From assembly GCA_041397865.1 (NCBI GenBank), contig JAWKVT010000001.1, positions 434,001-498,000 on the forward strand: a stretch of 64,000 bases of DNA, in the 5' to 3' direction. The notes under the pieces are model-generated. The model did no database searches and was not told the origin of the DNA. It saw only the letters and a program-made list of their open reading frames with translations. Below are positions 47,043 to 55,401 of the stretch, piece by piece. Both the position numbers and the translations under genes were made by a program. Source of the DNA: TMED27 sp041397865 (lineage in GTDB: Bacteria > Pseudomonadota > Alphaproteobacteria > Micavibrionales > Micavibrionaceae). Positions within the stretch are counted from its first letter, which is position 1. Each line of letters opens with the position of its first letter.

Positions 47043-47083
47043 AAACGACAATCCCAAGATCCCTCGACTACGCTCGGGACGAC
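46729..47083. mobile_element. Putative GIY-YIG mobile unit with 28-bp terminal inverted repeats
   Basis: The left end 46729-46756 (GTCATTCCGAGCGCAGC...) and right end 47056-47083 (...TACGCTCGGGACGAC) are inverted copies matching at 23 of 28 bases; all five differences are transitions. The 355-bp unit holds only the GIY-YIG gene. The right end is 9 bp past the proS stop and the left end 12 bp before the lolC start. Sequences of this GTCATTCCGAG type are, as far as I recall, widely dispersed in bacterial genomes. Confidence 0.6.
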
Positions 47084-47091
47084 ATTTGAAG

Positions 47092-48552
47092 TTAATAAGC
47101 CTTTGCAATCAGCACAGTTTTACCGCCATCCTCAAACGGCATGCAGCGTGTCGTCAGGCTCAAATCCTTTGTCACAGCTAAAAACGCGCTATCGCCAAGA
47201 ACTTCAACCGGAACACGCACGAAACCCGTCCCCTTGTTTTTATCAAAATGCGCAATCACATCGCCAAGCGTTTGCCCCTCATGCGTGTTTTTTTCACGAA
47301 ACGCCCGCTGTTTGGCCAGCATATCATCATGAACAGCATCCAACACACCTTGCGCCCCGGCGATAAATTCATCAAAGCTCTGCGTAGCCTTAGACTCCCG
47401 CCCGATATCCCGGCGCACATGCGTTACCACGCCCTCTTCCATCTCGCGCCCGCCAACCTCAACGCGCAGCGGAATGCCTTTCTTAATTGCATCCCACATC
47501 TTATCCGGCGTGCGCATATCGCGCTCATCCACCTTGGCGCTGATACCCTGACCTTTCAGCCCTTCAGCAATCTTCGCGCAATAGGCCATAATCGCCGCGT
47601 CATTATCACCTTTCAGCACAGGCAGAACCACAACCTGCTGCGGCGCAATTCGCGGCGGCATCACCATCCCGTCATCATCGCCATGCATCATAATCAGCGC
47701 CCCGATCATCCGCGTGGTAAACGCCCAGCTTGTGGTATGACATAGCGCCTCCCCACCATCCCTGGACTGATACTTAATCCCGAACGTCTTGGCAAAATTC
47801 GTGCCCAGATCATGCGTGGTACAGGCCTGCAACGCCTTGCCGTCCTGCATCATGCATTCAATCGAATAGGTTTCATTCGCGCCGGGAAACCGCTCCGCCT
47901 CGGTCTTAATCCCCATCACTCCGTCAACGGCCAGATACTCGCGGAAAAACTTGTCATACAGGCCCAGCACATGCAAACAATCGCCCTTCGCCCCTTCATG
48001 ATCGGCAAAGGCATTATGCCCCTCATGCCAGAAAAACTCACCCGTACGCAGGAAAATCCGTGGCCGCATCTCCCAGCGCAGCACACTGCACCACTGGTTC
48101 AGCTTCATCGGCAAATCACGATAGGATTGTATCCACCGTGCCATCGCGTCCCCGATAATCGTCTCCGAAGTTGGCCGCACAACATAAGGCTCCTCCAACT
48201 CCGCCGCCGGGGCTGGCCGTAAACCGTTCCCGTCCGGGTTGGCTTCCAGCCGGTGATGCGTCACCACCGCGCATTCCTTGGCAAAACCCTCCACATGCTC
48301 GGCTTCCTTCGAAAGAAAACTCACCGGAATCAACATGGGGAAAGAGGCATTTTGCACACCGTAATCCTTCAACCACGGATCAAACACCCCCACCATATTT
48401 TCCCAGATCGCCCAACCATAGGGCTTTACAGTCATACAACCGCGCACCGGCGAATTCTCCGCCAGATCCGCAGCCTTTACAACCTGCTGATACCATTCGG
48501 GAAAATTTTCTTCACGCGTCGGCGTAATAGCAGTTTTGGCTTTCTTACTCAT
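47092..48552 (-). CDS. proS: Proline--tRNA ligase, archaeal/eukaryote-like type
   Basis: ProS charges tRNA-Pro. This class II synthetase has 486 residues. Its start region (ENFPEWYQQVVKAADLAENSPVRGCM), VRPTSETIIGDAM, the motif 2 region RWEMRPRIFLRTGEFFWHEGHNAF and the C-terminal domain ending in a Tyr (LIAKAY) are those of the archaeal/eukaryotic-like form. The typical bacterial form with an editing insert, and the short alphaproteobacterial form, look different. It nevertheless occupies the standard proS site beside lolC. Confidence 0.93.
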   Translation of the reverse strand: MSKKAKTAITPTREENFPEWYQQVVKAADLAENSPVRGCMTVKPYGWAIWENMVGVFDPWLKDYGVQNASFPMLIPVSFLSKEAEHVEGFAKECAVVTHHRLEANPDGNGLRPAPAAELEEPYVVRPTSETIIGDAMARWIQSYRDLPMKLNQWCSVLRWEMRPRIFLRTGEFFWHEGHNAFADHEGAKGDCLHVLGLYDKFFREYLAVDGVMGIKTEAERFPGANETYSIECMMQDGKALQACTTHDLGTNFAKTFGIKYQSRDGGEALCHTTSWAFTTRMIGALIMMHGDDDGMVMPPRIAPQQVVVLPVLKGDNDAAIMAYCAKIAEGLKGQGISAKVDERDMRTPDKMWDAIKKGIPLRVEVGGREMEEGVVTHVRRDIGRESKATQSFDEFIAGAQGVLDAVHDDMLAKQRAFREKNTHEGQTLGDVIAHFDKNKGTGFVRVPVEVLGDSAFLAVTKDLSLTTRCMPFEDGGKTVLIAKAY

Positions 48553-48570
48553 AATCTACAGATCCCGTCC

Positions 48571-49068
48571 CTAAGGATAACGGCCCTCAAGGGGCTCCCC
48601 TTCCGCACCGTCTTTCACTTCAACATCATCCGGCCCGGAGCTTAAAAGATCTTCACCCTTCTGTCCATCGCCTAACGGTGCAGGCACCACAGGAACAACC
48701 ACAGATTTCCCGCAAAGACTGTAGGCCTGCGCCGAAATATCCTGCCCGTTATATTCAACCCGGCCATCCTTACGTACAGAAACCGTAGCCACACCCGGTT
48801 TCAACTCCAGATCCTGCGGAATTTTTACCGAGGCAAAACGCTCCGCCAAAATAACATCCACCGGAATATTGATAACATCAGGCACCTCCTTCACCAAACC
48901 CCCGTTAACATCCGCAGGAACCACCCCGGCTTCGGCCCCGGAAACATGCTCAACGCCCTCACCTTGCCTGTATTCGGGCAAAGTCTGACACAAACCCGTA
49001 ATCGAAACCACCTGCGCCGATACAGGCCAGCACCACATCATCAGCGCAAAAAACAAAAAAAACCTCAT
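48571..49068 (-). CDS. Exported protein of unknown function
   Basis: The product has 165 residues with a signal peptide (MRFFLFFALMMWCWPVSAQ, cut expected after SAQ or SA). The mature part has a Cys near each end (GLCQTLP, SLCGKS) and a region TVSVRKDGRVEYNGQDISAQAYSLCG that looks like a small beta domain. The end is acidic. No family is recognised. Its start overlaps the DUF1467 gene end by 4 bp, so the two are co-translated between rnj and proS. Confidence 0.75.
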   Translation of the reverse strand: MRFFLFFALMMWCWPVSAQVVSITGLCQTLPEYRQGEGVEHVSGAEAGVVPADVNGGLVKEVPDVINIPVDVILAERFASVKIPQDLELKPGVATVSVRKDGRVEYNGQDISAQAYSLCGKSVVVPVVPAPLGDGQKGEDLLSSGPDDVEVKDGAEGEPLEGRYP

Positions 49069-49313
49069 CTGTGATGATCCTCCTCAATCATTTGACCGGC
49101 CATATCGCGAAAACTTATAACATCGCTTTCAATCAACACAAAAACCAGCCCCCACAGAATAACCGTAAAAACGCTGGTCCATAAAAATTTTTTCTTCATA
49201 TGCGCAAGAACCGGCTTTCCCGCTTCATCACGCTCATGCCCGAAAGGCAAAACCACAAACAGCGCCGTCCACCAGATCAGCAAAAAAACAATAATACCTG
49301 TGACAAGCCCCAT
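49065..49313 (-). CDS. DUF1467 family small membrane protein
   Basis: The 82-residue product has two membrane helices (about 4-24 and 45-65) separated by LPFGHERDEAGKP and a basic stretch HMKKKFLWT. That layout and its place between rnj and proS match the DUF1467 family of alphaproteobacteria. Function is unknown. Confidence 0.85.
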   Translation of the reverse strand: MGLVTGIIVFLLIWWTALFVVLPFGHERDEAGKPVLAHMKKKFLWTSVFTVILWGLVFVLIESDVISFRDMAGQMIEEDHHR

Positions 49314-49317
49314 CCCT

Positions 49318-50994
49318 TTAAACCCTCAAAACATGCACCGTTGTCTTCGGCTTGATCCCCAGTATATGGTCAAAAAACCGGCGAACACCAATGCGAAGTT
49401 CCTCACACACAAAATGATCGTCCAGCAAATCCTCCGCCCCCATATCGTCAAGCAGGTCAAGGATCTCGTCATAAAGACGCTCTTCAATATCCTCCTCCCC
49501 GGCAAAATCAGGATCAATCAGCCCAAGCGTCTCAAATTTCGGTTCACCAAGCAACGCCCCGCGCCGGTCAAGCGCAACAGAAACATGCACAGCCCCCGTA
49601 TATTGCAGCTTCCGCCGCGCCGCGATGGATTGATGTGACGCATTAATGACCCGCTTTTGATCCACCGCCAGAATATCCGTCTCCACATGGTCGATAATTT
49701 CCGGCGCTCCCGGAGCCAGACGAACAACCGAGCCGTTCGTCGGCACCAATGCCAACGGCACCTGACAATCCCGCGCAAACGCCGCATGCGCATCAAGCTG
49801 CATCCGCTCTCCATGCACCGGCACCACAACCTGCGGGCGTAACCACTGAAACATCTCCGCAATCTCATCCCGGCACGGATGCCCGGAAACATGAATAATA
49901 TTCTTTGTATCGCGCGGAGATACGATATTCACCCCGGCCCCGCTCAGATTATTCTTCACCGTGTTAATCGCCGTTTCATTCCCCGGAATCGCCCGCGCTG
50001 AAAAAACCACCGTATCACCCTTGTTCAAACGAAATCCTCCCCGGTAATCTCCCCGGGCAATCTTCGCCAGCGCCGCCCGGTATTCCCCTTGCGATCCCGT
50101 CACAATCACCACCAGCTTGTCATCAGGAATAAGCCCGATATCCTCCTCAGGCACAAAATCCGGCAAGCCTTCCAGCAAGCCGCAATCACGCGCACATCCG
50201 ATCATCCGGTGTAAAGAGCGCCCGATCACGGCAACCTGCCGCTCGCAAGCGCGGGCCGCTTTAACAATACTAATCACCCGCCCGATATTCGATGAAAAAG
50301 CGCTCACCGCGATTTTTCCGCCGCATTTTTTGAACTCTGCCTCCAACCCCGCAGCCACATCCCGCTCCGAACCGCTGCGCCCGTCAACTTCCGAATTTGT
50401 TGAATCTCCGATATAGGCCAGCACCCCCTCCCGGCCCGCCGCCTTAAAAACCGCCTCATCCGTAGGCCCGCCCGTGACCGGCGAAGGATCAAGATTCCAG
50501 TCCCCGCTATGAACAAATCTGCCGTGGTCCGTATTAATAATCAAAGAACACGTATCCGGTACAGAATGCGACACCCCCACAAAATGAACCGAAAAAGAAC
50601 CGATTTGAACCGTCTCACCCGGTTCCACCACCACAACCTTCGCACGGCGGATATTGCGCTCTTCAAATTTCTTACGCAAAACCGCCGCCGTAAACGGAGT
50701 GCAATAAACCGGACACTCCAGCCGCTGCCACATATGCGCCATCGCCCCGATATGATCTTCATGCGCATGCGTAATAATGAAGCCCTGCAAAGCCTCCCGG
50801 TTGTCCTCAATAAAAGACGGATCAGGCAACAACAAATCAATGCCCGGAAAATACTCATCCGCAAACCCGATACCGCAATCCACCCCCAGCATATCGCCGT
50901 TCGACACATACACGTTCAAATTTACGCCAAACTGTTCGCACCCGCCCAGCGGAACAAAAAACAAACCCTCTTCATCAAAAATCTTATGCTTCAT
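49318..50994 (-). CDS. rnj: Ribonuclease J
   Basis: RNase J is a 5'-3' exonuclease and endonuclease of RNA processing. The start at 50994 (MKHKIFDEEGL) gives 558 residues; an upstream ATG at 51018 would overlap coaX more. The metallo-beta-lactamase site HAHEDH is near 76-81, followed by GVSHSVPD, HSGDW, the beta-CASP region (SAFSSNIGR; GSQGE) and VVPVHGE. The C-terminal domain is present. Confidence 0.96.
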   Translation of the reverse strand: MKHKIFDEEGLFFVPLGGCEQFGVNLNVYVSNGDMLGVDCGIGFADEYFPGIDLLLPDPSFIEDNREALQGFIITHAHEDHIGAMAHMWQRLECPVYCTPFTAAVLRKKFEERNIRRAKVVVVEPGETVQIGSFSVHFVGVSHSVPDTCSLIINTDHGRFVHSGDWNLDPSPVTGGPTDEAVFKAAGREGVLAYIGDSTNSEVDGRSGSERDVAAGLEAEFKKCGGKIAVSAFSSNIGRVISIVKAARACERQVAVIGRSLHRMIGCARDCGLLEGLPDFVPEEDIGLIPDDKLVVIVTGSQGEYRAALAKIARGDYRGGFRLNKGDTVVFSARAIPGNETAINTVKNNLSGAGVNIVSPRDTKNIIHVSGHPCRDEIAEMFQWLRPQVVVPVHGERMQLDAHAAFARDCQVPLALVPTNGSVVRLAPGAPEIIDHVETDILAVDQKRVINASHQSIAARRKLQYTGAVHVSVALDRRGALLGEPKFETLGLIDPDFAGEEDIEERLYDEILDLLDDMGAEDLLDDHFVCEELRIGVRRFFDHILGIKPKTTVHVLRV

Positions 50995-51760
50995 CTGACA
51001 AACTCTTGTAAATTTCATAAAGTCCTTTAAGGGTCAATTCCCGGTCCACCCGCTCAATCACATCGCTCCCTTCGGCAAAAAGCCCGGCCAAACCGCCCGT
51101 TGCCAAAACCAAAACATCCTTGCATCCCATTTCTCCACGAATGCCCCGGACAACCCCATCAATCAACCCGGCATAGCCGTAATAAATTCCGCTGCGCATC
51201 GCCTGAACCGTTGACCCGCCGATAACCTTCCCCGGCTTTTCCACGCTGATCTTCGGCAATTTCGAAGCCGCCCGGTGCAGCGCCTCAACCGAAAGGTCTA
51301 TCCCCGGCGCGATCACCCCGCCCGCATACGCCCCATCCGCATCAATCACATCGAACGTCGTGGCCGTTCCAAAATCAATCACAATCGCAGGTGCCGTGTA
51401 ATGTGCCTTCACCGCCACGGCGTTAACCAGCCTGTCGGCCCCCACATCGCCGGGACGCTCAACCTTAAGCTCAACCGGAACATTATCCTTTGAAACAAAC
51501 ACAGGCTTCACGCCAAGATATTTCCCGCACAGGTCAGCGATATGAAAATCAGCTTCGGGCACCACAGAACTCACGATCACCGCGCGAATCTGCTTAAAAT
51601 CCACCCCCGAAAGAGCGAAAACCTGATGCAAAAACCCCGCATACTCATCGGCGCTGCGCCTGCCCTCGGTCCGCAGCCGCCAACTGCCGCCGGGCCGCTC
51701 CCCCGCAAAAACGGCAAAAACGGTATTGGTATTTCCCGCATCAATCGCCAGCAACATCAT
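50984..51760 (-). CDS. coaX: Type III pantothenate kinase
   Basis: CoaX phosphorylates pantothenate, the first step to coenzyme A. The 258-residue ASKHA-fold product has AIDAGNTNTVFAV, RPGDVGADRLVNAVA, VIDFGTATTFDVID and GGVIAPGIDLSVEAL. Its start overlaps the birA end by about 20 bp and its end overlaps rnj by 11 bp. Confidence 0.96.
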   Translation of the reverse strand: MMLLAIDAGNTNTVFAVFAGERPGGSWRLRTEGRRSADEYAGFLHQVFALSGVDFKQIRAVIVSSVVPEADFHIADLCGKYLGVKPVFVSKDNVPVELKVERPGDVGADRLVNAVAVKAHYTAPAIVIDFGTATTFDVIDADGAYAGGVIAPGIDLSVEALHRAASKLPKISVEKPGKVIGGSTVQAMRSGIYYGYAGLIDGVVRGIRGEMGCKDVLVLATGGLAGLFAEGSDVIERVDRELTLKGLYEIYKSLSDEA

Positions 51761-52427
51761 CGCAATCCTTTAAATAAACGTCCCCCGCCGAGATCGTTTG
51801 TAAACGGTTTTGCCCCCCGCGTACAACCAAATTCCCAAAACCGTCAAGCGTTTCAAACAAACCGGCGTTCAGCTTCGTTCCTTTTGCATACGTACGCCCC
51901 AGCCATTCTTCACGAAATTCTTCAAAACCGCGCGCCCGCCAACCTTCATAACATACCGCTATCTGCTCCAAAAGCCTGCCCAGAAACCCGTCTCGCTCTA
52001 TGCCCAGAGCCATCCCCATATCCGGCGCGTTCGCCGTGTTAACCCCGATGCCGACAACCAGCCAACGGACCCGCCGCCCATCCAGATCGCTGTCAATCAA
52101 AACGCCTGCGCATTTTTTGCCGGAAACAAAAACATCATTCGGCCACTTTAAAACCGCCCCATCGCCAATGGTCCGCGCCAAAGCCACACCCATCAACACC
52201 GAAATCTGCCCGATCAAAGAAACATCACATCCGGGCCGTAAAACGAAAGAAAATGTCAGGTTTCCTTGCCCCGAAAACCACACGCGCCCACGCCGACCCC
52301 GGCCCGCGCTTTGGCATATAGCCTGAACTCCGGCACCTTCCCCAGCCCCCGCAACCGCGCGCTCTTTACAAAGGTCCTGAGTTGAGGAAAGCGTCTCGAA
52401 AACCTCGATATCCCAGTCAAAAGGCAC
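51741..52427 (-). CDS. birA: Biotin--[acetyl-CoA-carboxylase] ligase
   Basis: BirA attaches biotin to carboxylase carrier proteins. The 228-residue product is the catalytic form only, lacking an N-terminal DNA-binding domain. Motifs: STQDLCKE, the biotin/AMP loop GRGRRGRVWFSGQGNL, and LKWPNDVFVSGKKCAGVLID. It follows nuoN by 5 bp, a standard order. Confidence 0.95.
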   Translation of the reverse strand: MPFDWDIEVFETLSSTQDLCKERAVAGAGEGAGVQAICQSAGRGRRGRVWFSGQGNLTFSFVLRPGCDVSLIGQISVLMGVALARTIGDGAVLKWPNDVFVSGKKCAGVLIDSDLDGRRVRWLVVGIGVNTANAPDMGMALGIERDGFLGRLLEQIAVCYEGWRARGFEEFREEWLGRTYAKGTKLNAGLFETLDGFGNLVVRGGQNRLQTISAGDVYLKDCDDVAGD

Positions 52428-52432
52428 ACGCC

Positions 52433-53875
52433 CTATCCCGCGAACAAGGAAGCCACAGCGCTAAACGAACTGCTGACAAACACACTCGGCTTAATCACAA
52501 ACCCCAAAACAAACAGGATAGAAATAAGCAAAACCGCCCGGCGGGCAAACGGCATACCCCCGTCAAACACATCCGCAGGCTCATCAAAAAACATAACCTT
52601 AATCACCCGCAAATAATAATACGCCGCAACCACAGATGTCAGGATACCCAAAGTGGCCAGAACATAATACCCTTGCCCCACCGCCGCATTAAACACCACC
52701 AGCTTGCCAAAAAAGCCCGCCGCCGGCGGAATACCGCTCATTGAAAACATCAAAATCGCCATGGCATAGGCCAGACCCGGCGCAGTTTTCGACAGCCCGC
52801 TCAAATCGCTAATTCTATAAACGCCCATACCCTGACGGCGCATCGAAAGCACTACCGTAAACACCCCGACCGTCATCACCATGTAAATCAGCAGGTACAA
52901 AACCACAGACCCCGCGCCAGCCGCACCCCCAGCGACAACGCCAATCAGGGCATAGCCCATATTCCCGATCGAGCTATACGCGAGCAAACGCTTGATATTC
53001 TCCTGCACAATCCCCGCAAAAGCGCCAATCACCATCGACATCAGGGAAATAAAGTAAACAATCTGCAACCACTGGTCCGACAGCCCGGCAAACGGCTCAA
53101 ACAAAAGCCGCATCAACAACGCAAAAGCCGCAATTTTTGGAACAATCGCAAACAAGGCCGTCACCGCGGTCGGCGCACCCTGATAAACATCCGGCGTCCA
53201 CATATGAAACGGCACCGCTGAAATTTTAAAGGCAAGCCCTGCCAATATAAACACCAGCCCGAAAGTCGCCCCCAGAGGAACAACGTCAAGCCCCGCCAGC
53301 GTACGCCCGATCACCTCAAAATCCAGACTGCCCGTAAAACCGTAAATTAAAGACACGCCAAAAAGCAGCATCCCCGAAGACAAAGCCCCCAGCACAAAAT
53401 ACTTGATCCCTGCTTCCGAAGAGCGCAGGGAATTGCGATGAAACGCCGCCAGCACGTACAGGCTCAAAGACTGTAATTCCAGCCCCATATAAAGCGTCAG
53501 CAAATTGTTCGCCGACACCATCATCATCATTCCGATTCCCGCGAAAATAATCAAAACCGGAAACTCAAAACGCTCCATCCCCTCTTCAACCAGATACCGC
53601 ACAGACAACGCCACCGAAGCAATCAACCCGGTAAGGATCATAAGCTTCATAAACCCGGCAAACTTGTCCATGACAAACATACCGTTCAAAACGCTGCGCG
53701 TATCCCAGCCCACACCGAGCAAAATCAAAGCCGCAATAGCAAACCCTGCCGCAGCCGCCCAGCAAACCACCCGCGTCGCCGCGTTGCCTTCCGATACGCC
53801 GACAATCAAAAGCCCCATTCCGATCAGCGACAGGAATATTTCCGGCAAAAGCGGGATAAGGTTAAAATCAATCAT
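52433..53875 (-). CDS. nuoN: NADH-quinone oxidoreductase subunit N
   Basis: NuoN is an antiporter-like proton-pumping subunit of complex I. The 480-residue product has about 14 membrane helices, with family motifs YMGLELQSLSLYVLAAF (pump Glu), FKISAVPFHMWTPDVYQGAPT and LLAYSSIGNMGYAL. Its start overlaps the nuoM stop by 4 bp. Confidence 0.97.
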   Translation of the reverse strand: MIDFNLIPLLPEIFLSLIGMGLLIVGVSEGNAATRVVCWAAAAGFAIAALILLGVGWDTRSVLNGMFVMDKFAGFMKLMILTGLIASVALSVRYLVEEGMERFEFPVLIIFAGIGMMMMVSANNLLTLYMGLELQSLSLYVLAAFHRNSLRSSEAGIKYFVLGALSSGMLLFGVSLIYGFTGSLDFEVIGRTLAGLDVVPLGATFGLVFILAGLAFKISAVPFHMWTPDVYQGAPTAVTALFAIVPKIAAFALLMRLLFEPFAGLSDQWLQIVYFISLMSMVIGAFAGIVQENIKRLLAYSSIGNMGYALIGVVAGGAAGAGSVVLYLLIYMVMTVGVFTVVLSMRRQGMGVYRISDLSGLSKTAPGLAYAMAILMFSMSGIPPAAGFFGKLVVFNAAVGQGYYVLATLGILTSVVAAYYYLRVIKVMFFDEPADVFDGGMPFARRAVLLISILFVLGFVIKPSVFVSSSFSAVASLFAG

Positions 53876-55398
53876 TCCTTCACCGCCCCTTCCCCGGCCT
53901 CAAGCCCCGCCGCAGCCTCCAGCTTCGCATTATAATCCGTAATCAGCTTGTTCACCGAAGGACTAACCTTATCCATAACCGTCCCCGGAAAAACCCCAAG
54001 CCACAAAACCAGCAACACAAGAGAAATCAGCAAACCCGCCTCCCGTTGGTTCAAATCAGGCATAGACAAAGCATCATTATTCACCCGCGGCCCGAAAACA
54101 ACCCTGCGATAAAGAATCAGCATATAAGCCGCCCCCAGAATAACGCCCGTCGCCGCCAGCGCCGCCACAAAAGTATTCGCCTGAAACGCCCCCAGCAACA
54201 CCAGAAATTCCCCGACAAAGCCCGAAGTTCCCGGCAGCCCCACAGAACCAAGCATCAAAATCATAAACACCGTGGCATATTTCGGCATATTCTTCACAAT
54301 CCCCCCGTAACGCTCAATCTCGCGCGTATGCAGCCGGTCATAAACCACGCCCACACACAGGAACAAAGCCCCGGAAATCAAACCATGCGAAATCATCTGG
54401 AAAATTCCGCCTTCAATCCCCTGCGTTGTCGCCGTAAAAATCCCAAGCGTCACAAACCCCATATGCGCCACCGAAGAATAAGCGATCAGCTTCTTCATAT
54501 CCTCCTGCACCAACGCCACCAAAGACGTATAGATAATCGCAATAACGCTTAAAGCATAAACCATATCGGCAAAATACGCGCTGGCTTCGGGGAACATTGG
54601 CAGGGAAAAGCGCAAGAACCCGTACCCACCCATTTTAAGCAGCACCCCGGCCAGAATGACCGAGCCCGCCGTCGGCGCCTCCACATGCGCATCAGGCAAC
54701 CACGTATGCACAGGCCACATCGGCATCTTCACCGCAAAAGAGGCAAAAAACGCCAGCCACAACCATATCTGTAAATCCCGCGCCACCGGGTTATCCATAA
54801 GCGTCGGAATATCCGTCGTCCCCGTTTGCGCATACAGCGTCAAAAGCCCGATCAGCATCAGAACCGAGCCCAAAAGCGTATACAGGAAAAACTTATACGC
54901 CGAATACACCCGGCGCGGCCCGCCCCACACCCCGATAATCAAGAACATCGGGATCAAAACCCCTTCAAAGAAAACATAAAACAGCACTGCATCCAGCGCC
55001 ACAAACGTCCCGATCATGAAACTCTCAAGCAAAAGGAACGTAATCATGAATTCCTTTACCCGCGTTTTGACAACGCTCCACGCCGACAAAATACACACCG
55101 GCGTTAAAAACGCCGAAAGCAGCACAAAAAATACCGAAATCCCGTCCACCCCGAGATGATAATCAATCCCCAAAGGTTTCAACCAGCCGCTCTGCTCCAC
55201 AAACTGAAACTCCGCCGAACTCCCGTCAAAACGCGTATACATGAACAAGGCAAAAGCCAGCGTAAACAAAGACGTATAAAGCGCCATATGCCTTGTGTTT
55301 TGCTCAACAACCTTCTCCTCGCCGCGGATAGCCAGAATAATCAAAACCCCGACCACAGGCAAAAACGTCATCAGGGACAAAAGTGGAAAATCAACCAT
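53872..55398 (-). CDS. nuoM: NADH-quinone oxidoreductase subunit M
   Basis: NuoM is the second antiporter-like pump subunit. The 508-residue product has about 14 membrane helices: YFFFEGVLIPMF-like region (YVFFEGVLIPMFLIIG), VKMPMWPVHTWLPDAHVEAPT and LIAYSSVAHMGFVTLG. The C-terminal tail after the last helix is acidic (EAAAGLEAGEGA). Confidence 0.97.
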   Translation of the reverse strand: MVDFPLLSLMTFLPVVGVLIILAIRGEEKVVEQNTRHMALYTSLFTLAFALFMYTRFDGSSAEFQFVEQSGWLKPLGIDYHLGVDGISVFFVLLSAFLTPVCILSAWSVVKTRVKEFMITFLLLESFMIGTFVALDAVLFYVFFEGVLIPMFLIIGVWGGPRRVYSAYKFFLYTLLGSVLMLIGLLTLYAQTGTTDIPTLMDNPVARDLQIWLWLAFFASFAVKMPMWPVHTWLPDAHVEAPTAGSVILAGVLLKMGGYGFLRFSLPMFPEASAYFADMVYALSVIAIIYTSLVALVQEDMKKLIAYSSVAHMGFVTLGIFTATTQGIEGGIFQMISHGLISGALFLCVGVVYDRLHTREIERYGGIVKNMPKYATVFMILMLGSVGLPGTSGFVGEFLVLLGAFQANTFVAALAATGVILGAAYMLILYRRVVFGPRVNNDALSMPDLNQREAGLLISLVLLVLWLGVFPGTVMDKVSPSVNKLITDYNAKLEAAAGLEAGEGAVKE

Positions 55399-55401
55399 AC
55401 C

